Source: JBNJGT01 sp046496745 (GTDB taxonomy: Archaea > Nanobdellota > Nanobdellia > Woesearchaeales > JACJVW01). From it: DNA of 39,861 nt. Numbering within the stretch: the stretch's first letter is position 1; each line of letters begins with the position of its first letter. The DNA lies in the NCBI GenBank assembly GCA_046496745.1, contig JAWOGQ010000090.1, positions 1 to 39,861 of the forward strand, written 5' to 3'. Below, in pieces: positions 7,606-15,701 of this stretch. Both the position numbers and the translations under genes were made by a program. A model generated the notes under the pieces. The model had not been told where the DNA came from. It worked only from the letters and a program-made list of their open reading frames with translations, and made no database searches.

Positions 7606-8502
7606 ATGAAATGGTATCAAGAACTCGGATTCAAGAATAATCCTCTGGAAAGCAATCCTCTTAAGAGCCGTGAGGAACCTTACGGGTATGAGGATGAGAT
7701 CGAAAAGCTGCTGTATCACGTTGAAGCGGGCAATGCAGTCCTGATAGAAGGGCCTGAAGGATCGGGAAAGACACTTCTACTCGGGCAGGTGATAAATGGC
7801 TTTGGAGGAAAAGGCAAGATAATATATCTTGATGGAAACAAGGTAAACCGCAGGATTGATATCTCAAACCTTCTTGTGGGTAACCAGGGCCTTTTCAGGA
7901 GATTTCTCAAGCAGCGGCCTAAGGGGATGATACTGCTTCTTGATAATGCTGTAGCCTTGCCAAGGAAGAGTTATGAATTGCTGCAATACTACTTTGATCA
8001 GGATTATATCAAGTCAATCGTTATAACAACAAAAGATCACAAGAAACTGGAGCTTCCAGGAAGCCTTAAGGACAGGATTGGAAAACGGATTTTCAAGACC
8101 AAATCGCTATCCATGGACGAGGCTGTGGAACTTGTGCTTGACAGGCTGAACCAGGACCTGATCTCAAAGGATAACCTGGAGAAGCTGTTCATACTTTCAG
8201 ACAAGAACATGAAGAAGTTCCTTGCAAACTGTGAGACAGTCCTCAAGTACATGGTGGACAATGATCTTGAAGAGATCGATTTCAAGACAATAAGCAAGGT
8301 TGCCGGAAATGACGAGGGAGATGAGGATGAAGAGGATGTCTTTATCTGCACAGAATGCGGTGAAGAGCTTGTCAAGGTAGGTGAGCATTACAGGTGCAAG
8401 AACTGTGACATGTATTGTCCGGTCTGTGGAGTGCTTATTGAGGAAGAAGATTATGAATGCCCAAACTGTGGTGTGCAGTTTGAAGATGAAGAGGATGAGT
8501 AA
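7606..8502 (+). CDS. ExeA-like P-loop ATPase with C-terminal zinc ribbons
   Basis: 298 residues. The opening MKWYQELGFKNNPLESNP resembles ExeA/GspA-type AAA proteins. Walker A is GPEGSGKT (49-56). The Walker B strand MILLLDNAV has Asp113 but Asn114 where the catalytic Glu is expected, so hydrolysis may be weak. An acidic linker (~230-245) leads to a double zinc ribbon with four CxxC pairs (CTEC, CKNC, CPVC, CPNC) and a Glu/Asp tail. The next gene is its paralog, one base after this stop. The pair probably forms a hetero-oligomer with an active and a degenerate subunit (inference). Target unknown; the ribbons could bind nucleic acid or protein. Confidence 0.75.
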   Translation: MKWYQELGFKNNPLESNPLKSREEPYGYEDEIEKLLYHVEAGNAVLIEGPEGSGKTLLLGQVINGFGGKGKIIYLDGNKVNRRIDISNLLVGNQGLFRRFLKQRPKGMILLLDNAVALPRKSYELLQYYFDQDYIKSIVITTKDHKKLELPGSLKDRIGKRIFKTKSLSMDEAVELVLDRLNQDLISKDNLEKLFILSDKNMKKFLANCETVLKYMVDNDLEEIDFKTISKVAGNDEGDEDEEDVFICTECGEELVKVGEHYRCKNCDMYCPVCGVLIEEEDYECPNCGVQFEDEEDE

Positions 8503-8503
8503 A

Positions 8504-9193
8504 ATGTGGTACGAAGAATACGATTTTATCTCAAATCCATTTACCATAAAGCCACAGGATAGCTCCGAAGATTTCTTCGGGCAAAAGACCCTTATCAAGA
8601 AGGTGATAAACCATGTCAAGAAAGGTGAGGTCTGTGTTGTAAGGGGTAAGTATGGTACTGGGAAGACAACTATACTGAAAGGCATAATCGACATGTACAA
8701 GGGCAAGCGTAAGGTTGCTTATTACAATGCTTATACTTCTGAGAGGAGTATTGATTACGAGGATATCCTTGTCCAGGGAGGAAGCAAGATGTCAACCTTC
8801 TTTGGATTGAAGAGCAAGGGGATGATACTGCTTCTTGATGAGGCTCATAACCTGATGAAAGGAGATTTCGAAAGGCTTGCAAACTATTATCTTGATGGTT
8901 ATTTCAAGTCAGTCATACTTGTAACAAGCAAAGTGGATTTCACTTTTCCAAGCATAGTGAAGGACCTTGTCAGTGACAGGGACTATGAGCTGGAGAAGAT
9001 GGGTGAAGAGGATGCTTTCAAGATGGTTGAGAGCAGGCTTGAAGGGGTTGAGCTTCTTGACAAGAAGACAGTCAAGGATATTCTCAAGAAAAGCGATTCA
9101 CCAAGGGATTTTCTCATGCGATGCGAGGATGCCTGCCGTTCAGCTGTTGAACGGGGTTCTGAAAAGGTCGAAGAGAAGGATATTCCTGCCTGA
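8504..9193 (+). CDS. ExeA-like AAA ATPase, paralog of the upstream gene
   Basis: 229 residues from the ATG at 8504, one base after the upstream stop. The frame is open further back to 8381 within the previous gene, but the residues from MWYEEYDFISNPFTIKP align with the start of the neighbour, so I take the short form. Walker A is GKYGTGKTT (48-56) and Walker B is GMILLLDEAHN with Asp112 and Glu113 intact. A winged-helix-like C-terminal lid follows. It lacks the zinc ribbons of its partner. Both share segments such as KGMILLLD and YYxDxxxKSxxxxT, showing a tandem duplication. Confidence 0.8.
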   Translation: MWYEEYDFISNPFTIKPQDSSEDFFGQKTLIKKVINHVKKGEVCVVRGKYGTGKTTILKGIIDMYKGKRKVAYYNAYTSERSIDYEDILVQGGSKMSTFFGLKSKGMILLLDEAHNLMKGDFERLANYYLDGYFKSVILVTSKVDFTFPSIVKDLVSDRDYELEKMGEEDAFKMVESRLEGVELLDKKTVKDILKKSDSPRDFLMRCEDACRSAVERGSEKVEEKDIPA

Positions 9194-9233
9194 ACGAAAG
9201 ATTTAAAAAATACTTTTTTTCTCTTACTATATA

Positions 9234-9440
9234 ATGCCAAAAAAATGTATTCTATGTGGGGAACCTGCACTTTATTGTGTAAAGGGTACGTCTGATTATT
9301 ATTGCGAGGAGTGCGCAAAAGAGAATTTTGCGGATATTGCCTTGCTGGTAAGAGTTGAAGACATAGCCCGTAAACTTAAGGAGCGCCTGGATGAGATCAA
9401 GGTGGATGAAGACGGCCAGGTCATTGTAGATAAGGATTAG
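9234..9440 (+). CDS. Small zinc-finger protein
   Basis: 68 residues with two zinc-knuckle pairs, CILC (5-8) and CEEC (24-27), followed by a helical, charged C-terminus (VEDIARKLKERLDEIKVD). I believe similar small proteins occur in other DPANN archaea, but no function is known to me. A TATA-like GATTTAAAAAATAC (9199-9212) at leaderless spacing gives it its own promoter. The last three bases overlap the end of the convergent gene. Confidence 0.7.
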   Translation: MPKKCILCGEPALYCVKGTSDYYCEECAKENFADIALLVRVEDIARKLKERLDEIKVDEDGQVIVDKD

Positions 9441-9967
9441 ACTTCTTTTTCAAGCTCTCGTAAGGGTATTGAAAGCTTTCCTGGAACGAATCTAATGGCT
9501 CCTGCCCATGATTTATACTTGAAATGCGCAGTTCTTACTTCTTCTCCTACTAACAAGTCTGAGTTGTGGAGCTTCTCAGGGAAATCGCATTTCTTCTGTT
9601 TTGCGGCAATGAAGGCGTAGTATCTTCCTCCCCCCCGGGAGAAACGGATTGCTGCGAGGATGTGTTTCCCTTTTCTTCCAACGACTCTTGTCTTTACTGA
9701 AAGATAGCTTGACATCTCAGGCATTATTGCCTCAAACATCGGGTCAAGGACAGTATCCTTTTCCTGGGAGGTCTTTACTTCTGGCTCTTTTTTCAGGATA
9801 TCTCTCATCTCATTTTTTATCCGGGGTGTCTCTATGAATTCGAGGGATGGAACTTTCTTTATCAGAAGATATATCCCATAGGCTGCAGCTGCAGCAAGAA
9901 TAACGTACAATAGAGGGTCAATTCCGGGGCTGATTATGGTTCTCACTATCCTGATTGTTCCTCGCAA
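9437..9967 (-). CDS. Hypothetical membrane-anchored protein
   Basis: 176 residues, not recognised. One hydrophobic helix near residues 18-36 (PLLYVILAAAAAYGIYLLI) is followed by a basic juxtamembrane stretch, a charged linker, and an alpha/beta domain of ~100 residues (VVGRKGKHILAAIRFSRGGG, YYAFIAAKQKKCDF). It is probably anchored in the membrane by the N-terminus. It converges on the zinc-finger gene with a three-base overlap of stops. The upstream start faces away from the large operon at 10070, with AT-rich promoter sequence between. Confidence 0.6.
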   Translation of the reverse strand: MRGTIRIVRTIISPGIDPLLYVILAAAAAYGIYLLIKKVPSLEFIETPRIKNEMRDILKKEPEVKTSQEKDTVLDPMFEAIMPEMSSYLSVKTRVVGRKGKHILAAIRFSRGGGRYYAFIAAKQKKCDFPEKLHNSDLLVGEEVRTAHFKYKSWAGAIRFVPGKLSIPLRELEKEV

Positions 9968-10021
9968 AGTATTTAAACTTTTTGTGAGTCAATATTTGAA
10001 GTGTTGTACAGGATCTGACCA

Positions 10022-10064
10022 AAAAATATTTAAGAATGTTCTACTATACAGTGAAAACGGGGGG
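10022..10064 (+). promoter_or_regulatory. Promoter and ribosome site of the sigma-partner/sigma operon
   Basis: AAAAAATATTTAAG (10022-10034 or so) is a good archaeal TATA/BRE region. A G-run (10059-10064) five bases before the GTG start at 10070 can serve as the ribosome site. Thus the sigma operon itself looks driven by the normal TBP/TFB system. Confidence 0.55.
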
Positions 10065-10069
10065 ACAAC

Positions 10070-12556
10070 GTGGACTTTACTGAAGCATTAAAGCATATTG
10101 ATGATTTCACTTTCTCTAAAGATATCTCAGATTATCTTGATTCAGAGATAGATAAATATTCTAATGGTGGTTATGTCAGGCTTTCTGATCTTGTAAGTAT
10201 GATTGATGAGAATCTTTATCGGAGTATCCGACCAGAAACTGTTGTAAAAAAGGAGGAAGCACAGAAAGCATTGCGTTCAATCATGCTTGAGCATCCAGAG
10301 GGATTCGGTGATTATATGCAGAATCTTGAGGAACGTCTGGAGGTTCAGGCTGATCCTTCTCAAGACTATAGTTCTATGCTTGAGCATTATGCGCGACAGA
10401 ATCGGCAGAAAAGTAATGATGCGGTTCCATTGTCCAGGCTGGTCAGCCTGTTCTATGATGACCCAAATCCTAATACTGTAAAGAATAAGGTCTATAATGT
10501 AAAGCCCCATCTCCTGGAGGACCTGGAGGATAAGCTTATCTGCAAGACTTCAAGGGTATCGGTGCCTATGGAGAATGTTGAGGAAGTGGTTGGTGAAATA
10601 TCAGCCCATTTCCATGAAACTGCATGGGATAATGTCATGGCTAACCTTTCCAGGGAAGTCTCCAGTATTGATGCTTTGACTTATAAGCCTGATAAGACAA
10701 GGAATAAGTCCAGTATTGATACTTTTGATAGGCAGGAGAACACTGACGAGAAATGGAATGAGGAGGAACAGTTCAATGTTGGTGCTTTTGATGGTCAGGC
10801 ATATAATGAGAACCATTTCAGTGATGAATTGAATGCTTATTGCCAGGATAACCTTCAAAGGGGAATGATCCCTTTTAGCAGTCTCCTGGCATTGTTCTAT
10901 CCTAAAAATGCCCGGCAGGCTGTATTTGCACGGACCAACAGGATAAAGGAGGAATTGAAGGAAGGCAAATTGACTTATCTACAGGATAAATCAGAGATAA
11001 TAACAACAGGGCGAAATGAGAAGCTTATGGTTCATCCTGATTATGCTCCTGATGTGGTAAGGTATTTCATGACAGATAATGAAAGGTTAGATCATTTCCG
11101 GAAGAATATTTCTTATGCTAATAGGTCGGCTAATAGCTCAGGGATGTCTGATGCTTCTTTAGAATCATGCATCAGGAAAAAATTCTCCTCGTTTGAAACA
11201 CATGAACAGGATTACATGCTTGAAAATCTTAATGGCGAGTATAGTCCTTTGAAGTTGCTACATGCATCAGTGGATGCTTATCTTGAGATGCCTGCCAGTG
11301 AAAGAAGCCATTACAGCAGGAAAGAGGCTGTATCTTATGTATCAGATAAGCTTGGTATTGATCCAGAAGATGCTAATGAGATCATACCTGGTGAGTTCTT
11401 GTTTCGCGTGGTAGCGACAAGGGATCTTGTGGACAAGAAAAAGCTTGAAGATTTTCTGGCTGAAACTAATTATTCTGAAAAGCCTGAAGTGACTGGAATT
11501 CCAGGTAACCCAGTATCTCCTGCATCGTCTTATGAATCAGCAGATTCCTCTGCAGGAATGGCGATTGCTCCTGATAAGGATTTGCCTGAATCTTCTGAAG
11601 ATAAAACCTTATCCTCTGATAAATCATTTTCAGGAGAAGATACTATTCTTGTCAAAGACCCTGAAACAAGATCTATCTATGATGAAAGTCCTGATTCTTC
11701 CGATTCTGTCAAAGACCCTGGAATTGATACTACTTATGATAAACCTGCTACATTACCTGAATCCTTTGGTAAATCAACTGGATCCTTTGATAAATCAGTT
11801 GAATCTTTTGAAGGGTTAGATGATACTGCTCCTGTTAAAGATTCTGAGATAGCTGATACTGTTCATGGTCCTGAGACAATTGATATCACTTATGATAAGG
11901 GTTCTTCCGATTCAGTTCAAGGGCCTGAGATAATATCCCGGGAGAAGCTTTATGCAACTAATGCAAAAAAGTTTCTCAAACAAGTGAATCCTTATCTTTC
12001 GCCTGCGCTTATAGATGATATCCTTAGAAGGGCGGATAATACGGTCGAGAAACAGCGAAAGTTTTTTACCACCTCTGCTTTGATTGATAGTTTCCTGCAG
12101 ATGGAGGATTGCCAGTTTGAGGAACTAAGAATCAAGGAACAGTATTCCTTAGCACCAAACGAGGTCGTTGGTTATGTGGATCATTCACGTTTTGTTGATT
12201 CTTTGCCAAAGGAGGAACTTGAGCAATTTGGTTCCCTGAATTCCTTCATAATAAAACACAGGTTAACCGGGCCTTATACAAGGAATGGAAATGTTTGCAG
12301 GGCATCATATGACTTATTGAAGGACCATCTTAAGGTATCAATCAAGAGTATCCCTGAGTACCAGCCGCCTACATGGATGGCAGGAGAAACAGAATACACT
12401 GATTTTAAGGGTGCGGTTGACATGATGGGAATACGGATGAGCGAGTTTACAAAATACGCTGATAGATTCACACTTGAGGATTTTGGGGTCACTGGAGTCC
12501 CTTTGCATGAAGTCATTGATATAAAGAACAGGGAGCTTTCAAATGGGATTAAATGA
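10070..12556 (+). CDS. Modular partner protein of the sigma factor
   Basis: 828 residues, not a family I recognise. A helical module of ~50 residues appears about three times, at ~17-72, ~101-153 and ~250-298. The consensus is roughly Y-x2-[DQ]-N-x-Q-x-G-x-[IV]-P-x3-L-x2-LFY, then a helix ending IKEEL. The same module is at ~97-145 of the sigma protein encoded next (for example QRGMIPFSSLLALFYPK here, QRGVPAERVSDLFYGK there). Residues ~465-622 are a Ser/Asp/Pro-rich low-complexity linker with repeated VKDP, TYDK and GPE units. A helical C-terminal domain follows. Start is GTG after a G-run. It overlaps the sigma gene by 14 bases, so the two are coupled; a sigma-binding, anti-sigma or DNA-targeting role is inference. 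Confidence 0.75.
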   Translation: MDFTEALKHIDDFTFSKDISDYLDSEIDKYSNGGYVRLSDLVSMIDENLYRSIRPETVVKKEEAQKALRSIMLEHPEGFGDYMQNLEERLEVQADPSQDYSSMLEHYARQNRQKSNDAVPLSRLVSLFYDDPNPNTVKNKVYNVKPHLLEDLEDKLICKTSRVSVPMENVEEVVGEISAHFHETAWDNVMANLSREVSSIDALTYKPDKTRNKSSIDTFDRQENTDEKWNEEEQFNVGAFDGQAYNENHFSDELNAYCQDNLQRGMIPFSSLLALFYPKNARQAVFARTNRIKEELKEGKLTYLQDKSEIITTGRNEKLMVHPDYAPDVVRYFMTDNERLDHFRKNISYANRSANSSGMSDASLESCIRKKFSSFETHEQDYMLENLNGEYSPLKLLHASVDAYLEMPASERSHYSRKEAVSYVSDKLGIDPEDANEIIPGEFLFRVVATRDLVDKKKLEDFLAETNYSEKPEVTGIPGNPVSPASSYESADSSAGMAIAPDKDLPESSEDKTLSSDKSFSGEDTILVKDPETRSIYDESPDSSDSVKDPGIDTTYDKPATLPESFGKSTGSFDKSVESFEGLDDTAPVKDSEIADTVHGPETIDITYDKGSSDSVQGPEIISREKLYATNAKKFLKQVNPYLSPALIDDILRRADNTVEKQRKFFTTSALIDSFLQMEDCQFEELRIKEQYSLAPNEVVGYVDHSRFVDSLPKEELEQFGSLNSFIIKHRLTGPYTRNGNVCRASYDLLKDHLKVSIKSIPEYQPPTWMAGETEYTDFKGAVDMMGIRMSEFTKYADRFTLEDFGVTGVPLHEVIDIKNRELSNGIK

Positions 12557-14816
12557 TTTGTTGACGGTTGAGGATACTAAATGGGTGCATGAACAACAGC
12601 TTATAGATTATGGCATGAAAGGGTATCTTAACAAGCTTGTATGGTCAAAGGATGATGAGCATGGTTCATCTTATCTTGCATGCGAGGTAAAAGGCATGCT
12701 CCTGAGAGAAGGGCTTGTCTCGCGTAATGGTTATAGCGGGTTTGTTGATCCGCTGAAGCTTGCAACAACACTTGCGAGAAATTATGATATGAGTGTGGGA
12801 CAGATTCTCGGAAGAATCGAGGAAGATCAGAGTTTATGGGACGAATATGTGGAAGATAATCAGATACAAAGGGGGGTTCCTGCTGAGCGTGTGAGCGACT
12901 TATTCTATGGGAAGAGCCAGAAGTTCTCGATTGAGCATATGGATCGTGTGAATACTGCTGTAAAAGAAGATATCCCTCCTATATCTATAGATAGCACGAA
13001 TTGCAACCCATTCCAGGCGCTGGCTTATCTACTTGAGAATGTGGGTAAGAAGAGTGCAGAAGAGATGGCATATGAGATCGGAGAGGATACAACAAAGATT
13101 GAGCTTTTTCTCTATAAGAATGATTTTTTAGTGCTTACAGAGGATGAATTGAGTGAGAGGCTGGCAAGATACAAGAAAGGGGATGTCGAGTTTCCAAGTA
13201 CTTTCTCAGATAAATATGATGACATGTCAATCTCTGAGTTCGTGAAAAAGACAAATGTCTCTTATGGGGATACGCTGAAGCTTACGCATGCAGGATTACT
13301 GGAGAGTTATGTCACTTATCTGAAATCTGAACATACTGGTTCTCATCCGGTGCATAAGATTACAGGAAGAAGCATAATCTATCATCTGAGAGAATTGCGT
13401 AACGAGGAATACCAGAAAAAGGTTGACGAGGCACTTGCTATAGATGATATCCCCTGGGACAATAAGAAGGGAAAAGAGTTGGATTCATGGTCAAAATATG
13501 GAGTCTCTCCTTTCAAGAGACATATCAACCAGCTGAAAAAGATTCCTGTCTTCACGAGGGAAGAGGAAAAGGCACACTTTGAAAAGATAAATCAGGAGAA
13601 AGATAATATCCTATCTGAGGTGGCTTCAACAAAATATATGCAGTCTGAACTCGAAAAGTTATGTGAGCATGCAGAGAAGGGTTCAAGGGGATTCTTGAGA
13701 GCTTATCATCATAAGATACTCGATGGAGCAGATGTTGAAGAAGTAAGGGAGAACTTTCTTGAACAGTACTCCAGGTTTAAAGAAGGGGAGGCTGATGTGA
13801 GATCCCTTGATCTGTCATACCGGATAACAGAGAGGGTTGTCAGGAATCTGAAGAATGTATGCTGGGATCTCAGGATACTGGATCAGAAGAAGGCTACTTT
13901 TGATGAACAGATAAACAGGGTAGGTTCTGCATCTGATCATGAATTGGCAAGGCGGGTGAAGTATAATCGACAGATGTCAAGAAAAATTCAGGGCAAAAAG
14001 GAAAGTCTACTTAATGATTTTGAGATGACGCAGGAGGAGCTTGAAAGCAAGATGGAAAGGATTGTATCAAGTGAGGCCAATATCGAACACCTTACGCATG
14101 AACTTGTCCTGAGGAATGCCAGGATCCTGTCATACATGTCTTTGCCTCATCAATATTCTTATTCAGTAGAGGGTCTTATGCATGCTGCTGAGTTGTTCGA
14201 TCCGAAAAAGGGTAACAGGTTCATGACATATGCTCTTTCCTGGATCAGACAGAGCATTAAGCGTTCAAAGCATAATACCGGGTCTACAATCAGAAAACCA
14301 GTCCATATATGGAGTAAGGTTGAGGCCATGACTGAGACAGAGATAGATTTCATGCATCAATACAAGCGGCCACCTACCATGAAGGAGCACTGGAAGGTAT
14401 ACAATGAGAAATCAGAGGAGGATATCTCTTTCAAGAGATTCCAGGAACTCAAGATAATTGCTGCAGATACTGTTTCTTTGGATTCTCCTGTTAATGGAGG
14501 CAACAGTTTTGAGAGAAATGAGAGTAGCCTGATCGATTTTATCGAAGGAAAGGGCAGCGAGCATTACCTGACTCCTGAGAAATTAGTCGAGAAAAATCAA
14601 TTAAAGGACAGAACTCAAAAACTGATGGCTGAACTGACTGCAAGGGAATCAAAAGTCCTTCGCATGCGTTTTGGTATAGGTTATGAGCCGCATTCTCTTG
14701 AAGAGGTAGGATCTGACCTTGAAGTCACAAGGGAGCGTGTCAGACAGTTGGAAAAGAAAGGTCTCAATAAACTCAAGCATTACAAAAGGTCGAGGCAACT
14801 CAAGCCTTTTTCATAG
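12543..14816 (+). CDS. Bacterial-type sigma-70 factor with a novel N-terminal extension
   Basis: 757 residues. The C-terminal half aligns by eye with E. coli sigma-70. Region 1.2 is at ~320-350 (SPFKRHINQLKKIPVFTREE). A coiled insert spans ~350-505. Region 2 is at ~511-592, with LVLRNARIL, GLMHAAELFDPKKGNRF, MTYALSWIRQSIKRS and TIRKPVH. Region 3 is ~593-668 (SLDSPV, LIDFIEG). Region 4 is ~695-750 (LTARESKVLRMRFGIG, then the helix-turn-helix SLEEVGSDLEVTRERVRQLE). -35 contact residues Arg730, Glu731 and Gln735 match bacteria. In the melting region Phe560, Tyr563, Trp567 and Gln570 are kept, but sigma-70 Tyr425 and Trp433 are Asn558 and Ser566. The first ~310 residues hold winged-helix-like segments and the module shared with the upstream gene. 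It overlaps that gene by 14 bases. Confidence 0.92.
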   Translation: MGLNDLLTVEDTKWVHEQQLIDYGMKGYLNKLVWSKDDEHGSSYLACEVKGMLLREGLVSRNGYSGFVDPLKLATTLARNYDMSVGQILGRIEEDQSLWDEYVEDNQIQRGVPAERVSDLFYGKSQKFSIEHMDRVNTAVKEDIPPISIDSTNCNPFQALAYLLENVGKKSAEEMAYEIGEDTTKIELFLYKNDFLVLTEDELSERLARYKKGDVEFPSTFSDKYDDMSISEFVKKTNVSYGDTLKLTHAGLLESYVTYLKSEHTGSHPVHKITGRSIIYHLRELRNEEYQKKVDEALAIDDIPWDNKKGKELDSWSKYGVSPFKRHINQLKKIPVFTREEEKAHFEKINQEKDNILSEVASTKYMQSELEKLCEHAEKGSRGFLRAYHHKILDGADVEEVRENFLEQYSRFKEGEADVRSLDLSYRITERVVRNLKNVCWDLRILDQKKATFDEQINRVGSASDHELARRVKYNRQMSRKIQGKKESLLNDFEMTQEELESKMERIVSSEANIEHLTHELVLRNARILSYMSLPHQYSYSVEGLMHAAELFDPKKGNRFMTYALSWIRQSIKRSKHNTGSTIRKPVHIWSKVEAMTETEIDFMHQYKRPPTMKEHWKVYNEKSEEDISFKRFQELKIIAADTVSLDSPVNGGNSFERNESSLIDFIEGKGSEHYLTPEKLVEKNQLKDRTQKLMAELTARESKVLRMRFGIGYEPHSLEEVGSDLEVTRERVRQLEKKGLNKLKHYKRSRQLKPFS

Positions 14817-15005
14817 GGAAATCCTCAACTAAATTTTTTCATAAATTAATGCTTGCACTCAATCGTTTATCCTGCGGATCCTTTAGATATTGCCTTGCGT
14901 AACTTCTTTTATAGGTGTCATCAATCAGTACCGCATAAACCTGTTATTCCTGTTTGCTGCATTTGAGTGTACGCATTCTATGGTTTCTGGAAAGCGCTAG
15001 AAAGA

Positions 15006-15015
15006 TTTATATAAG
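15006..15015 (+). promoter_or_regulatory. TATA box of the nucleotidyltransferase/Yip1 operon
   Basis: TTTATATAAG, centred ~26 bases before the ATG at 15036, is a near-perfect archaeal TATA box for a leaderless mRNA. The ~190 bases between the sigma stop and this box hold a short T-run (about 14835-14840) and nothing else I recognise. Confidence 0.65.
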
Positions 15016-15035
15016 TATATCCTTGATAAAAATGC

Positions 15036-15701
15036 ATGTTTGAAACAGATATAAACCTGGCAAAAAGATTCATGGATGCTCATCTCCAGGGTGCTGAACT
15101 TGTTCTTGTGACTGGTTCAAGGGTCTTTGGTATAACAGAGAGCGATTTTGACCTTTGCGTGGTAGGGGATTTTTCCGAAGAAGAACTTCGTCGTTATACA
15201 AAGTTTGTCACTCTTGAAAAAAAGGTATTCTCAGGTGTTGAGTTTGAGGTACAGGTGGTCTCATGGGATGAGATCGAAAAGGCTATGGGGAATTATCTTT
15301 CCTGGGAAGCATGGCATTTCCATAATGCTTATGTGTTGCATGATCCTTCTGGAAGGTTTGAAAAACTTAAAGGGCCTTTTCCTGAGTGTAAGGAGGATAT
15401 GCTGAGGCTCTATGAGCATGCATATGACAGCGTGAAGAACGCGAGAAAAGCGCACATGAGAGGGATGTATGCTACAGAGGCATCACACAGTTCAGAGGCT
15501 CTGCAATATTCATTGTCAGTGCTTTTCTTGTTGAACCGCTCGTATATCCCGCCTGTAAAATGGAGGCTTTACTTGTCCGCTAACCTTGAAAAGACGGTCC
15601 CTTACGAGGAATCATACATGCTTGAGCAGGTAGAAAGCTTTCTTGAGGGTGTGCGAAAGCTCCTGGCACAGGAGGTGCCTGTAGAAAGGGTAGAAGGATG
15701 A
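15036..15701 (+). CDS. Nucleotidyltransferase-fold protein with helical C-terminal domain
   Basis: 221 residues. The polymerase-beta-type nucleotidyltransferase signature is complete: LVTGSRVFG (Gly27-Ser28) followed by SDFDLCVVG (Asp37, Asp39), with a third acidic strand in GVEFEVQVVSW. The C-terminal ~110 residues are helical, HEPN-like (ARKAHMRGMYATEASHSSEALQYSLSVLFLLN). Such proteins transfer a nucleotide to a protein or small molecule, or act as antitoxin-like AMPylators. No separate HEPN toxin gene lies nearby. The start follows a TATA box at leaderless distance; the stop overlaps the next gene by ATGA. Confidence 0.78.
   Translation: MFETDINLAKRFMDAHLQGAELVLVTGSRVFGITESDFDLCVVGDFSEEELRRYTKFVTLEKKVFSGVEFEVQVVSWDEIEKAMGNYLSWEAWHFHNAYVLHDPSGRFEKLKGPFPECKEDMLRLYEHAYDSVKNARKAHMRGMYATEASHSSEALQYSLSVLFLLNRSYIPPVKWRLYLSANLEKTVPYEESYMLEQVESFLEGVRKLLAQEVPVERVEG

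Noticed and set aside
8381..8503. Longer start of the second ExeA-like ATPase
   Set aside because: It overlaps the zinc-ribbon codons of the first gene, and alignment of the two paralogs begins at 8504.
10004..10032. TTGTAC with a TATTTA 17 bases later upstream of the sigma operon, read as a bacterial -35/-10 promoter
   Set aside because: Only 3 of 6 bases match in each box, and the second overlaps a good archaeal TATA box. Not better than chance in A+T-rich sequence.
14817..15005. Possible RNA gene in the gap after the sigma gene (a 7-bp CACTCAA/TTGAGTG pair)
   Set aside because: The arms are short and about 100 bases apart, with no tRNA-like or box C/D or H/ACA pattern visible.
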